A stretch of 64,000 bases of DNA, taken from positions 467,090,744 through 467,154,743 of the forward strand of contig CM042697.1 in the NCBI GenBank assembly GCA_023614405.1, read 5' to 3'. Position 1 is the stretch's first letter; every line of letters starts with the position of its first letter. The DNA comes from Avena insularis (lineage: Eukaryota; Streptophyta; Magnoliopsida; Poales; Poaceae). This document shows positions 45,818 through 57,342 of the stretch, piece by piece. A model generated the notes under the pieces. The model searched no databases and was not told where the DNA came from. It saw nothing but the letters and a program-made list of their open reading frames with translations. The translations under genes and the position numbers were made by a program.

Positions 45818-48800
45818 TCACTCTGCTTCAACAGTGGCCGTGTCTAGTGATGTGAGTTCTGCTTCCATAGTTGACCTCGTTAAGATGGTCTGCTTGCAAG
45901 ACTTCCAAGAAACAGCGCCACCACCAAGTGTAAACACATATCCACTCGTGGCCTTTATCTCATCAGCATCAGATATCCAATTTGAATCACTATAACCCTC
46001 CAGTACCCTAGGATACCCGATATAGTGAATGCCATAGCTTGCAGTGCCTTTTAGATAGCGCATGACTCTTTCAAGAGCTTGCCAATGATCATCTCCAGGA
46101 TTTGAAACAAATCAATTGGGTTTGCTAATAGCAAACGCGATGTCAGGCCTTGTCGCGCTAGCCAAGTACATAAGCGAGCCAATTATTTGAGAGTATGTCA
46201 ATTGATCTCTAACGGTGCCTCGATTCTTTCGAAGTAGTACACTAGGATTATACGGTGTTGGAGAAGACTTGCAGTCGCTATACCCAAAGCGACTCAAAAT
46301 CTTGTCCACATAGTGAGACTGAAGCAGTGTGATCCCACTATCATCATCTCTCAATAGTTTGATGTTCAAGATAACATCAGCTACTCCTAGATCCTTCATC
46401 TCAAAAGACCGAGATAAGAAATCCTTGACCTCCTCAATTATAGTAAGGTTGGTCCCAAAGATCAGTATGACATCAACATACAAACATAGAATAACTCCTT
46501 CACCCCCACCATGGCGATAGTATACACACTTGTCAGCTTCGTTTACAACAAAGCCTGCAGCGGTTAAGGTTTTATCAAATTTTTCATGCCACTGCCTAGG
46601 TGCTTGTTTAAGACCATATAAAGACTTCAGTAGCTTGCACACTTTTCTTTCTTGACCATTTACTACAAAACCATCTGGTTGATCCATATAAATTTCCTCA
46701 TCCAACTCTCCATTTAGGAAAGCCGTCTTAACGTCCATTTGATGAACGAGAAGACCGTGTGAGGCAGCAAGAGAAAGTAGTACTCGAATGGTGGTCAACC
46801 TTGCTACATGTGAGTAAGTGTCAAAGAAGTCTTCACCTTCCTTTTAGGTATAACCCTTGGCCACAAGCCTTGCCTTGTACTTCTCAATAGTACCATCAGG
46901 CTTAGTTTCTTCTTAAACACCCATTTACATCCTACAGGTTTGCACTCATAAGTACGAACAGTGATCTCCCATGTTTCATTAGCTAAGATGGAATTCATCT
47001 CATTATGAACAGCTTCCTTCCAGTAGTCAGCATCAGGAGATGCATAAGCCTCTGAAATGGAAGTGGGAGTGTCATCGACAAGGTACACAATGAAATCATC
47101 ACCAAAAGACTTTGCAGTCCTTTGTCTCTTGCTCTTTTAGGAATTTCATTATCATCCTCTTTAGGACTTTCAGAGTGTTCAATTGGAATGGTAGGTTCAG
47201 AGAATGTAGCAAATTCCTGATTAGATGAACTAGGTATCTCCGGATTTGATGAGTTAGGTTTATCCTTCATTAGAAAGATATCCTCAAAGAAAGTCGCATC
47301 AGTCGACTCCATGATTGTACCGACATGAATGTCAGGCACTTCAGATTTTACTATCAAGAATCTATAACCAATGCTATGAAAAGCATAGCCCAGAAAAAAA
47401 CAATCAATGGTTTTTGGTCCAAGCTTGCGCTTCTTGGGGATTGGTACATTAACCTTTGCCAAATAACCCCAAGTACGTAAGTAAGAGAGTTTTAATATTT
47501 TCTTCTTCCATTCTTCAAATGGAGTAATTTCTTTGTTCTTTGTGGGAACTCGGTTTAGGACATGACACGCGGTCAATAGTGCCTCCCCCCACCATTCCTT
47601 AGAAAGACTCGATGTGTCTAACATGACGTTAACCAAATCTGTTAGAGTACGGTTCTTTCTCTCGGCTACTCCATTTGACTGGGGCGAGTAGGGAGACGTC
47701 ATCTCATGAATTATGCCATGTTCCACACAAAAGGAATCAAACTCGTTGGAAAAATACTCTCCACCACGATCAGACCTAAGCCTCTCAATCTTTCGATCAA
47801 GTTGATTTTCTGCCTCAGCTTTATAGATTTTGAAAAAACTCAAAGCCTCATCTTTTGATTTCAGAAGATACACATGACAATATCTCGTAGAGTCATCGAT
47901 CAAAGTCATGAAATATTTCATTCCACCTTTTGTTAACACACCATTCATCTCATAAAGATCAGAATGTATAAGCTCTAGTGGTGTTAAATTTCTCACTTCT
48001 GCAATCGTATGTGACTTTCGAGGTTGTTTAGCTTACACGCAGACTTGGCACTTAGATCCCTTAACAGTTGTGAAATCAGGTATTAAATTCATTTTAGCTA
48101 GCCGCGTCATACAACCAAAATTAATATGACAAAGACGAGAGTGCCAGACATTTGATTCAAAATTCGTGTAAATATGATTAACAACTTTATTACAAATGTC
48201 TGATAGAGATAAGAGGAACAAGCCTCCGCACTCATAGCCTTTACCAACAAAGGTTCCATACTTCGAAATTACAAATTTATTGGACTCGAATACAATCTTA
48301 TAGCCATCTCGACACAGAAGAGATCCACTAACAAGATTTTTATTTATTGAGGGAACATGATGCACGTTCTTCAGGCGCACGGTCTTTCCCCAAGTAAACT
48401 TCAGATCGACCGTACCAACACCATGAACAGAAGCATGCGATCTGTTCCCCATCAGCACGGTTTGAGTCCTTGTGATCTGATATAAAGAAAACATGGAAAT
48501 ATCAGAACAGACATGTACATTAGCGCCCGTGTCAATACACCAATCAGGAGAATGACATAATGAAAGAACAGTAGGTAATATACTATACCCAACATCTTTC
48601 ATCTCAACGTCGCCCATGATAACATTAGCAGTCTTGCTGCCTTTCCCATGCTGGCGCTTGTCAAAGCGGTTGGGACAAGAAGGATCCCAATGATTAGGAT
48701 CACCGCACACATGACAAGCACCTTTCCTCTTATCAGTCTTCTTCTTGAAGCTGGTGGACTGTGAGGCCTTGTTCTTTCCATCAAACTTTCCTTTGTCGTC

Positions 48801-49445
48801 AAACTTGCCTTTGTTCTTAAACTTGTGAGGCTGGAAGTTCCTTTTCTGTACCAGGTTGGCATTAGAACCTCCCTCGGTACCTTGAGCACGTGTGTCTTTT
48901 GCTCTCGCCTTCTCTTTCACATCAAGAGTCCCTATGAGATCCGTCACAAAGAACTCTTATCTCTTGTGCTTCAGAGAAGTAGCAAAATTCCTCCATAACT
49001 GGGAAAGTTTGGCAATAATGCCTCCGACAGCAAACTTGTCCGGTAACACACAAGTGAAGTGCTCAAGCTCCCTGGCAAGTGATTGTATCTCATGAGCCTG
49101 CTCCACAATGGGGCGGTCCTCAATCATCTTATAGTCATATAATTGTTCCATGACATACAGTTCACTGCCAGCATTGGAGACTCCAAATTTTCTCTCGAGC
49201 GCATCCCACATATCCTTGCCATTGCTAAATGACAGATATGAGTCGACAATATTGTCGCCAAGAATGCTGATCAAGGCAGTCTTGAAAGTGGTATCAAGTT
49301 TTTGGAACACCTCTTCCTGAGCGGGATTAAGTTCTCCCTCAGGTTCGTCATAGATGGTGTTATAGCAGCTCATGGTCTGAAACCAGAGCACTGCTCTCGC
49401 ACGCCATCGTTTGTAATTCACACCTTCGAACACAGGTGGCTTCAT
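45818..49445 (-). pseudogene. copia gag-pol polyprotein, several stops and frameshifts
   Basis: Gag (49445-48957) begins near MKPPVFEGVNYKRW. The zinc knuckle is CHVCGDPNHWDPSC and the protease motif DWCIDTGANVHVC (48947-48033). The pre-integrase block is VWHSRLCHINFG. The integrase core (47996-46995) has LIHSDLYEMNG, LRSDRGGEYF and GVAERKNRTL. Reverse transcriptase (47088-46112) has KPVGCKWVFKKK, VHQMDVKTAFLNGEL and LKSLYGLKQAPRQW. RNase H follows (46063-45818; [27 protein letters not shown]). The catalytic YVDD motif reads YVDV (codon 46469-46471), removing one of the two catalytic aspartates. Stops or frame changes occur near 48950, 48033, 46990, 46850 and 46112. Confidence 0.9.
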
Positions 49446-49496
49446 AGAAGCAACAAAGCCACTTGGGGCAAATTGCCTGAAATAAGGTTTTTGGAT

Positions 49497-50439
49497 TGTT
49501 CAATATAAGAGCAATTTACCAAGAGAATTATCCATAATAAACGCTAGATAAAACATGATTAGAATAATAGGCAATATACTAATCATGTGAAATAGCGAAT
49601 ACAAATTAAGGCATATAACCAAACAAACTGCAAGGCGTAACACTTTAGATATGATCAGAACAAGATTGAGAAAGAAGATATACACGGCAGTAGCAGAAGA
49701 AGAACCGCCGGCGTTGGAACCGTCGTTGGCCATGTCATCGATGAAGAGGGTGCTGATGTCGGGGAAGAAGTCCTCGTCGGGGAAGACGTCGCCGCAGTCG
49801 CTCTCCGTGATGGAGTCCGTGACGAAGCCAGTAGTTGTGCTGATAGCGCTCCCTAAAAACCTTATCGCCCTTCTCCCGTACAGGACTCGAAGCAGCGGGG
49901 TTCCGGAGGCCTACTGTCCCGGCTCGCGGTGCAAGCCATAAGACGGGATGGGAAAGAACTGTTGGCAGCTCAGTGCTCTGAAACTTGGAGGCGATGGTTC
50001 TGATAGATGACTGAGGAAAGGATCGACCTTTCGCTCTTATAGGCACGGGTAGACAGGCGAACAGGCGACGTTGAAAGAGGAAACGAACAGAATTTAAAAC
50101 CCATTAGCAGACTGTTCAAATTCTGCACACCCTTTTATATAACAGTCATGCGTGGCAAAAAAGAACTCGGCCCGCAACCCGCGGCGCGCGCGTCGTGACG
50201 AGGCGGGCGGCGGAGGAGCGCGCGTGTGGGACTCTCTTCTTCTCCTTCTCATCTTTTACCAAGTGGTAGGAGAGCCTCCCTTATAAGCTGATCAAAACCT
50301 CCTTCAATTAGCAACGTGAGACTAAACTTTTGTTCCACCTTTTGCCATGCATGAATGGGCCACATGGGCCTCTAGAATTTTCAGGAAAATTATTAGAAAA
50401 TGGAAAATAGACTAAACTATTTGGGCCAAAATTCCAACA
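49497..50439 (-). repeat. 5' LTR of the copia element
   Basis: In plus orientation it runs from TGTTCAATATAAGAG to AATTCCAACA. As the promoter-side LTR on minus it would start transcription towards gag. Confidence 0.9.
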
Positions 50440-52083
50440 TAAAGAACTCGAAGAAACTCCGGGGACCGGTCATCCAATCTATGGTTCCCCACCCTCGAAC
50501 AGCCGTAGAGGCCGGTGGAGGACAAGAACCAGTGGCAATGGCATCGACGCCCAAGGCTAGGAGCAAGTTCCCTTAGATTGACTCCATTGGAGCCCCAGCT
50601 AGGAAAACTTTTTAAAAAAAATAAATACCAACTTGATATGATGGCGGCTAAGTGAGGCTAGCTTCGGTGTGTTCTGAAAGAAAAAATGGTGTAGAAGAAA
50701 TGATGTGACATTAATCCTGGGATATGTGGGGATTAGCTAGGCACTAGGCAAGTAGGCAGAACCACATAAGCATCCAATCAGTCACTGGTCACTACAGCAA
50801 AACGACTTGTTGCCGGGTAGCAAAAACACGGCTATCATCCCAAAAAAAATACTACTCGGCAAGGCTTCAAGACAAATCGGTTTGTCACTGGATTTATTAT
50901 AAATAGTATGATTTTTTGGCACTGTCAATATGTATATTTTCACACTGGAAGAAGAATTTGCCTAACCGTTCTCATCCCCCAACGGTAGGTTGGTTACACA
51001 TGACGAGAGAATCATCGATCTGCAGAAGTATGTAAAACGTTTTTAACAAATGGGGCTGCAACTCATCAGAGTCAATGCAGGTTGGTAGGCATACATACAC
51101 ACACGTATGGGCATACGTGCTTGCGTGTGAAACTACAATTGTGCCATGTAGGCTGAGAACTGCAACTGGCAAGTTTCATCCACCGATTAGGACTCTATCA
51201 GAACTCAGAAGCAGTAGACACCTTGATTTAGTTATCCTTCTTCCGCTCTGACCCCCAGGAGGCAAATTTCCATTTGGAGCCTGGATGGATCACTACTGGA
51301 AAAACCATCTTCGGTTCGATCAGAACAAGCCTGGTCATCCCTGGTCAAATGATGCCATCACAAACATAATAAGATACTACGGAGTAGTACTTCACAATTA
51401 ATCACATCCCTGGCTATTTTCTCACTAGAAGAATACAACACGCACACATCTTTCTTGTCACCAACAGATCAACAGAAGGCTCTGTGACTTAACAGTTAAC
51501 AATGCCGCCAAAACTCCTTTAAGATATTTATTAATTCTGAAGATCGGCATTGCTAGATGGTAGAGGCTGTGGTTGATCGCAAGGACAGAGCATTTCCAGA
51601 TTAGTATACTCGCCCATTTCCGAATTACGAGTGTATACCATGATATGACAGATCAATTCCCAATCTAAATCGTGTATGTACTAGCTAGTTTAGATTGACG
51701 GGATGTATTAGAGATAGAATCAGTATATAACGGTGTTTGTCCACTGTACGTTGTATATGTCTTGTAAACTGTACCCTGTCGTGAATATATGTGGAGATCA
51801 CAGTGTAGGCATTGACCACATAGAAACCCTATTTTGACTGGGCTAACCTAACGGAGTGTGAAATGTTATACTCGATCCATGTAGGCTAGTTCAGATACAT
51901 ACGTTTTATGCGTCACCCAAAGCTACATGTATGTGCATAGCCATTTTCAACACATAAAGCTAATACTCAGCATGTTGTCTAGGTAAAGCTCGAACCAAAT
52001 GGGCGAGCTGGAGATCAAGCTAGCATGCATGCAAAGTAATGTGGTACCGAAGCGTCAAAGTGGCAATCGAGATATCTTTGCCT

Positions 52084-53244
52084 GAGGCCTTTCGAGAGGG
52101 TCGCTGAAACATCTTGTTCCGACGAACCTTTAGCATGGCTGAGGCTGCAGAGTATCAGAGTCTGACGGCCTCCCTCCCTTACTCTCTTTCTGAGGAGCAT
52201 GATTCAGCCCCTTGATCGATTCTTTCCTACAGCGGGCAATGAGCAAGAAATTCACCAGTCTTGGATCCTAAGATTCGATCTTTAGTTTCGACCTTCATCA
52301 GTCGAGTTTGGGGAGAGCTGTGGCTACGTGGCCCTCTTCCAGGGCCTGGAGCTCCGGTGGACCTCCCCTCTTTGGAAGGCCCCCGTTCCCCTTAGTATTT
52401 GCCTTTGTTTGGCAACATCTCCGAGATCGTTTTCCCTCAGGGGTGGAGGTGGCTAAGCGTAATGTCCTGTGTCCCCTATGTGGGACACCAGAAGCATGCG
52501 CTCACATCATGTTTTCCTACACGTCGGTCAAGTTTCTGTGGAGCTTTGTATGGGATGCTCTTGGGCCTGCACTGCAAGCCCAGGACCGCGAGGAGTTTCT
52601 TCAGACTGAGGCGAATCGTGCTGAAAGGAGACGTGCCTCTTCTGGCTAGTGTTCACGACCCTAACATGGATTTTTTTTGAGGCATTCTACGGCGGACAAA
52701 GCCGTCCTGAACCAACCCATTAAAGAACCAAAGTGCAAGGTCTAACTTTACATGGTAAACAAACTAAAAGAACGAAAAGGAAATAAATAGAAAAACCTAA
52801 CTATAGAGGGAAGAAAAACAAAGTAGCAAACTGCCCTAGCATGTACTCTCTAGAATGTGAGAAACAGGATGGTGATTATGCGGATCTACCCCAACCGTGT
52901 GTCTGACCCCATTTTTACTTTTCTCGCTTTCCTGCAGCAGTGGTCCCCTTGGTGAGGCAACATGATTGGGAGGTTCTCAACGGTACCATCCTGGCTTTGA
53001 GAACGGTGACGCTCCCCTTCTCGGCACCTGACCGCACGTGACCGTGTCATCCACCTCTTCGGATGTGTGTTGTTGGGGTCCCATCTTTCTTTTTATTGCC
53101 GGGTTTTGCTATGTTGTGACCCCAGTGGACTCTAGTGTGTGTTTTTTCTTTGTTTGGCTTCGATCGGTAGTGGTGCATGTTGACTCTCGGTTGTATTTGG
53201 ATATTGCTTTATTTATAAAATGGGACGGATTTCGAGTAGGAGGA
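52084..53244 (+). mobile_element. LINE-derived insertion in unit 3, 5'-truncated
   Basis: Units 1 and 2 run straight through this point (GATATCTTTGCCT to AATTCAGTTTTGC). The insert holds a zf-RVT-coding piece and ends with a LINE-like tail (TTGCTTTATTTATAAAATGG). A second short retroposon-like tail appears at about 52670-52860 (GGATTTTTTTTGAGGCATTC). A clear target duplication was not found. Confidence 0.6.
52308..52649 (+). pseudogene. LINE zf-RVT domain fragment
   Basis: The frame contains WQHLRDRFPSGVEVAKRNVL followed by CPLCGTPEACAHIMFSYTSV and KFLWSFVWDALG, the zinc-binding zf-RVT domain found after the reverse transcriptase in plant LINEs. No RT or RNase H accompanies it, so it is a fragment. 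Confidence 0.75.
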
Positions 53245-53344
53245 ACAATTCAGTTTTGCAAGATAGCTAGATCGATTGCATACGGCTGGTGCACACGCAT
53301 TTTTTCAGTTTGAGAAAAGTGATAAAAACTTTACATAAAGAGTA

Positions 53345-53511
53345 CTCCCTCCGTTTTAAAATATAAGACGTTTTAGATTTGTGAAGCAAATGTATCTAAA
53401 CTACTTTTAATATATAGGTTTACTAAGGTTTGGAGTGAATCTAGACACTAAAACAAGTCTAGTTTTTTCACAAACCTAAAACATCTTATATATTTTAAAA
53501 CACGGAGGGAG
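53345..53511. mobile_element. Stowaway MITE, 167 bp
   Basis: The ends are CTCCCTCCGTTTTAAAATAT and the complement of TATTTTAAAACACGGAGGGAG without its first base, with TA duplication. Units 1 and 2 show the empty site (about 25626 and 34922, AAAGAGTA). Confidence 0.9.
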
Positions 53512-54985
53512 TACCACGTTCCATATATCGGCTGGTCGCGTCGCTCGTCCGAGTTACTTAATCAGAGACCAACTAGTGGATAGCCGGTCGAGTTAATTAG
53601 CTCTCTTCCGTACTTACTAGTACAAGGTTCGAAAGAATTATTTTAACTGTCCGTAGTCCGCACGGTACGGTAGGCATCGACAGAGGCCGGCCGGCCTTGA
53701 TGATAAAGTAAAGTAAGCAGACACGTGCATGTGATGGAGCAGATAAACTCGCGACGTATATATGTGTGGAAATCAATTACAGTAGTAGTACGTATTTTCC
53801 ATTAGTTCCCAGTGTAAGTAGTTGCGGGCGAAATACGTATATAGGTAGCGAGCTCAAACCTAAAACTCTTGAAAAAGGCAGAGTCGTCATACGTAGTACG
53901 TGGTTCCATGGAATCACGATCCCATCGAGACAGACTTACCGCGTGACTTTACACGTAGAACTTACATAAGTGGTGATATTACGAGAGGACAAAATACAGT
54001 ACGGAATACAATACACGTCGTCATGGTGGGCCCGCAGTCCCGTGCATGCATGCCAGAAGATCCGGTCCGATCCGTCGATCGCCATCCGATTAGGATCGAA
54101 GGGCATACGTGGCCCCACGCGGACGCCACGCACGCACGTTGGTAGCTAGGCGCGCAGGACAGGACGCGTCGTGCGAGTATGGAGTACGTACGTACGTACG
54201 CGCACCGATCGACGTAGGCCCTCATGTAGCTGTTGGTTGTCGTCTTGCTCGTGACACACTGATTGGTAAGATATTCCGGGGTTTTGGAATGAACTGTGCT
54301 CATTATCTGAGAGCCAGCACAGCAGTGCGCAGTGCCCCATGCATATGCACCCATCACATCCGATCCTTCGATCCCCTCTGGCTGTACTGTACGTACGGCA
54401 TCATTAACTCCGGCGCGCCGATTCGATGCCTTCCTTTCTTACTCGGCCGGCGATGTGCCGATCACGTACGCCGCGCGCGTCCAGCTTTTGTCTTTTCTGG
54501 GCGGTTACGTTCGTCTTGATCGAGTGACCATCAGCGCATCCACGCGCGCCGTCGGCGTGTGGGAGATGCGATGGAACTGATCGATGCTCGCTCGATCGAG
54601 AAGATGCATCTATCTGCTCTCTCTAATCAACAACGATGAAAACTAAAAAAACATTGGAGATTGCGACATTAGCTAGGTGCCATTGCCTTCTTTGTTGCTG
54701 CAGAGTCCAAAGAAAGTTGATTGAAATGGATAAACAAGGAAATGCATCAGCCGTCGCGGCGTCATCTCGACGACCAGGAATTTCAAGAGGCCTACTGCCG
54801 TAGTGCGCCCAACTCAAAAAATAGCCGCAAAGTCGTGATTGGAGCCGTAGATGCTTGGCGGCTTCTGTTTTTCTTGCTATGGTTCTGACCTATTCAATGC
54901 AGGTACTAACAGAAAGCTCCCTCAGTGTTTCTTGATCGATCGCTATCGAAAAGTCATTTCCACTCCGCGGAAACCTTTGGCTTAT

Positions 54986-55840
54986 TTCACTTTGACAAAG
55001 AGAATATTGATATCACCGAGATTATTACACTCGGCATCAAATGTTAGATAACATAAAAGGATAAAAAAATGTCCCGCCATAAGTGGTCAATTTCTTGCGG
55101 GGCAGCAGCGGAAAACACCGCCCAAGACAACACCTCACAAAACAGTATACGCCAGCTATATTAATATAATAGAACTAAATAAGACCGCCATTCGCATAAA
55201 GACAACGCCCAATAGAAAAACAAAGAAAACCAAGAAAAAAAAAGAGAAACAAAGCCGACATCAGTGGCTTGACGACGAGGATGATCCGCGACCGCTGCGT
55301 CCTCCGGAGAATTTCCACTACGCTCCTAGCACTCCGAAGCGTCGCGTATGAAGCATCACCTCCAAGATCGAAGGAAACGACGTCGATAACACTGTTGCCC
55401 GTACTGCTCCTAGGGTTTCCTCTAGTACGCAACAAGAGGTGGGAAAGCAATACACCCGACGCTCTTTATGAAGGACGGTGACACCCGCAGGCGTCACCAC
55501 GTCGGTGTCGAGTCGACAAGTATTTCTCCTGACCCCTAAAAGAACCACACTTCCGGACCCTTCGAAGGCTCCACCAAGTCGGTCGTCCACCAGCATACGC
55601 CACCACGGCCTTGCAGTCAACATCGATATCTCACCGCGACCCACGTTGCAAGACCAGTAAGACCGAAGATGAAGAAACATCGGCAAGAGACGGTGGTACA
55701 TCAACACGCGGGATGAAACTACCTCCACTACCTTTTAACGGTAGTCGACCGGATGCAGCGCCAGAGGCAAACCGGACCCTCACTGGCCCAATCGCACCCA
55801 AATGGACGCGTGAAGCCCCTCCACCACACAGCAGGAAGTA
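54986..55840. other. Unit-3-specific insert, unclassified retroposon-like
   Basis: Unit 3 stops matching units 1 and 2 after CCACTCCGCGGAAACC and resumes at about 55865. The insert is GC-rich in its right part, with an A-rich patch near 55210-55255. Overlapping frames on both strands have no known motif. A 28-bp piece (AGTATGGGCATACGTGCATG...) at 55837 is repeated at about 55943. Confidence 0.35.
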
Positions 55841-56835
55841 TGGGCATACGTGCATGCGTGTGAAGTATGTAAAATGTTTTTGATAAATGGGGACTGCAGC
55901 TCATCAGGGTCAATGCAGGTTGGTGGGCATGCATACACACACGTATGGGCATACGTGCATGCGTGTGAAACTACAATTGTCCATGGTAGGCAGAGAGATG
56001 CAATTGGCAAGTTTCATCCACAGTAGTCAGTAGACACCTTGATTTAGTTTTATTTAATATGGGCTAATAATTTCTTCCTTTCTGACCACAGGTCGAGAAT
56101 TTCCATTTGGAGCCTGGATGGATCATTAGCCCGGTCAAGTGATGCCAACATCACAGTCGGAATTACATACTTAGTCTCATACTCTTTTTTTCGCAGGAAG
56201 AATACAACACGCATACATCTACAATTTCCTATCACCAACAGGGCATGAACAAAATTCAGACTGAAGCTCTCTGACTTAGTAACAGTTAACGATACTTCCT
56301 TCACCGAATCTTGTTTTCAAAAAAGAAAAAACTTAGCTGAAGATGGAATATTTAATTCGGAAACTCTGCATTGCTATAGGCCATGGTTGGCTAATTTTTT
56401 TAAAAATAATACATTTTTTTATTCAATTTCAAAATAATACACGAAACGGGAAATTTGCAAATCTAACTGGCCGTCTAAAGACGACGAGGGTTGGTCTTCT
56501 TTTAAAAAGACGACGCGATCCATCTTTGTTTGAAAGGACGACTGCCCAGACTGTCGTCAGTTGGAGAGACGAAGGTGTGGTCGTCGTCTGTTGGGAAGAC
56601 GAAGGATGGTGTCGTCTTTCGAAATAAAGACTGCGGCATTGATCATGCAAACTACGTACACATTCAAATACGTTTTATATTTCGGACTATTGTTTCGCGC
56701 CGTTTCTCCCGCCGTCTTTTTCCGCCGATTTTTCCTACCACTCCTTCCCGCCGATTTTTCCCGCCAGTACTTCCCGCCCTTTTTTTCCTCCACTACTTCC
56801 CGCCCTTTTTTCCCGCCTATTCTGTTCGGTGCCTC

Positions 56836-56842
56836 TATAAAT
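56836..56842 (+). promoter_or_regulatory. TATA box of the PMD-associated plus-strand frame
   Basis: TATAAAT within GCCTCTATAAATCCGGG, about 120 bases before the first ATG at 56955. The C/T-rich stretch between (56870-56950) looks like a plant 5' UTR. Confidence 0.5.
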
Positions 56843-56954
56843 CCGGGCAACACGATGTATCTCTTCACCCAGTTCATCTCTTCCTCCCCTTACTCTCTCA
56901 TTTCCCTCCTCTCCTCTCCTCTTGCTCTCGCATTTCCCTCCACTCCTCTCCACT

Positions 56955-57342
56955 ATGACCGACACGTTTCCCTAGCCGACACAGATGTCCGTTGAGCTTT
57001 TCCAAGAAGCCAGAAATGTTACGATAGGCGATGAACCAGCCCAATGGGAGACGGTGGTAAGGAACTATGATGCTCTCGTTCTGCTTGGTAAGGAACTTCA
57101 TCGGAGAGGGTGGAAACTGAAGACCCCAAATCAGGTACGAGAAGAGCTTATCAGAATCTAGGCAAGGTGGGACACGCTAGACTTCAAGAGTGAAGCTGAC
57201 ATGCTGCAGAAGGCTGAGTCACCTTGGGCCTGGATAGAAGAGAGTGAAGATGATGATGATATCTTTATGCCGCCACCCGTTGGAAGCAAGGCGAGAGCTG
57301 AGTTCTCAGTGAACATCACCTTCCCGTTGGATGTATCGCGCA
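56955..57342 (+). pseudogene. Broken plus-strand frame of unknown function, paired with the PMD gene
   Basis: ATG at 56955, in-frame TAG at 56973, second ATG at 56985, then SVELFQEARNVTIGDEPAQW and LLGKELHRRGWKLKTP. A second in-frame TAG at 57159 interrupts it. The frame continues as WAWIEESEDDDDIFMPPPVG to about 57342, where the minus-strand PMD sequence begins. I do not recognise the family. The TATA box and leader suggest it was once a real gene. A 16-bp repeat, CAGTGAACATCACCTT, at 57307 and 57365 spans the junction. Confidence 0.5.

Larger units (their letters stand above)
43956..50439 (-). mobile_element. Ty1/copia retrotransposon with both LTRs, minus strand, defective
   Basis: The LTRs are at 43956-44966 (3') and 49497-50439 (5'), and gag-protease-integrase-RT-RNase H lies between, in copia order on minus. 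Flanking 5-mers are CGAAG (43951-43955) and TAAAG (50440-50444). The unit 1 empty site has TGAAG (about 28643), so each flank differs from the original by one transition, consistent with an old insertion. The polypurine tract GGTGGAGGAT abuts the 3' LTR. No primer-binding site is visible next to the 5' LTR: gag-coding sequence starts within about 20 bases of it, so leader and primer site appear deleted. The family is not assigned. Confidence 0.9.
34553..51884. repeat. Segmental duplication unit 2 (non-coding backbone)
   Basis: The backbone matches unit 1 in the same order, but is expanded by a mariner-like element (36230-42072), a copia element (43956-50439) and several MITEs. It has lost the LINE body and the 31660-32800 equivalent. 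The junction to unit 3 is in the repeated sequence around ATACTCGATCCATGTAGGC (51870-51890). Confidence 0.75.
51885..56390. repeat. Segmental duplication unit 3 (non-coding)
   Basis: Matches to units 1 and 2 include the start block (ATGCGTCACCCAAAG), ACACGTGCATGTGATGGAGC (53721), the CATCATTAACTCCGGCGCG block (54399), GGCGGCTTCTGTTTTTCTTG (54856) and the GTCAATGCAGGTTGGTGGGC block (55908). The copy fades out at about 56390, where the PMD-type element begins. It carries a LINE insert, a MITE and a unit-specific insert at 54986-55840. Confidence 0.7.
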
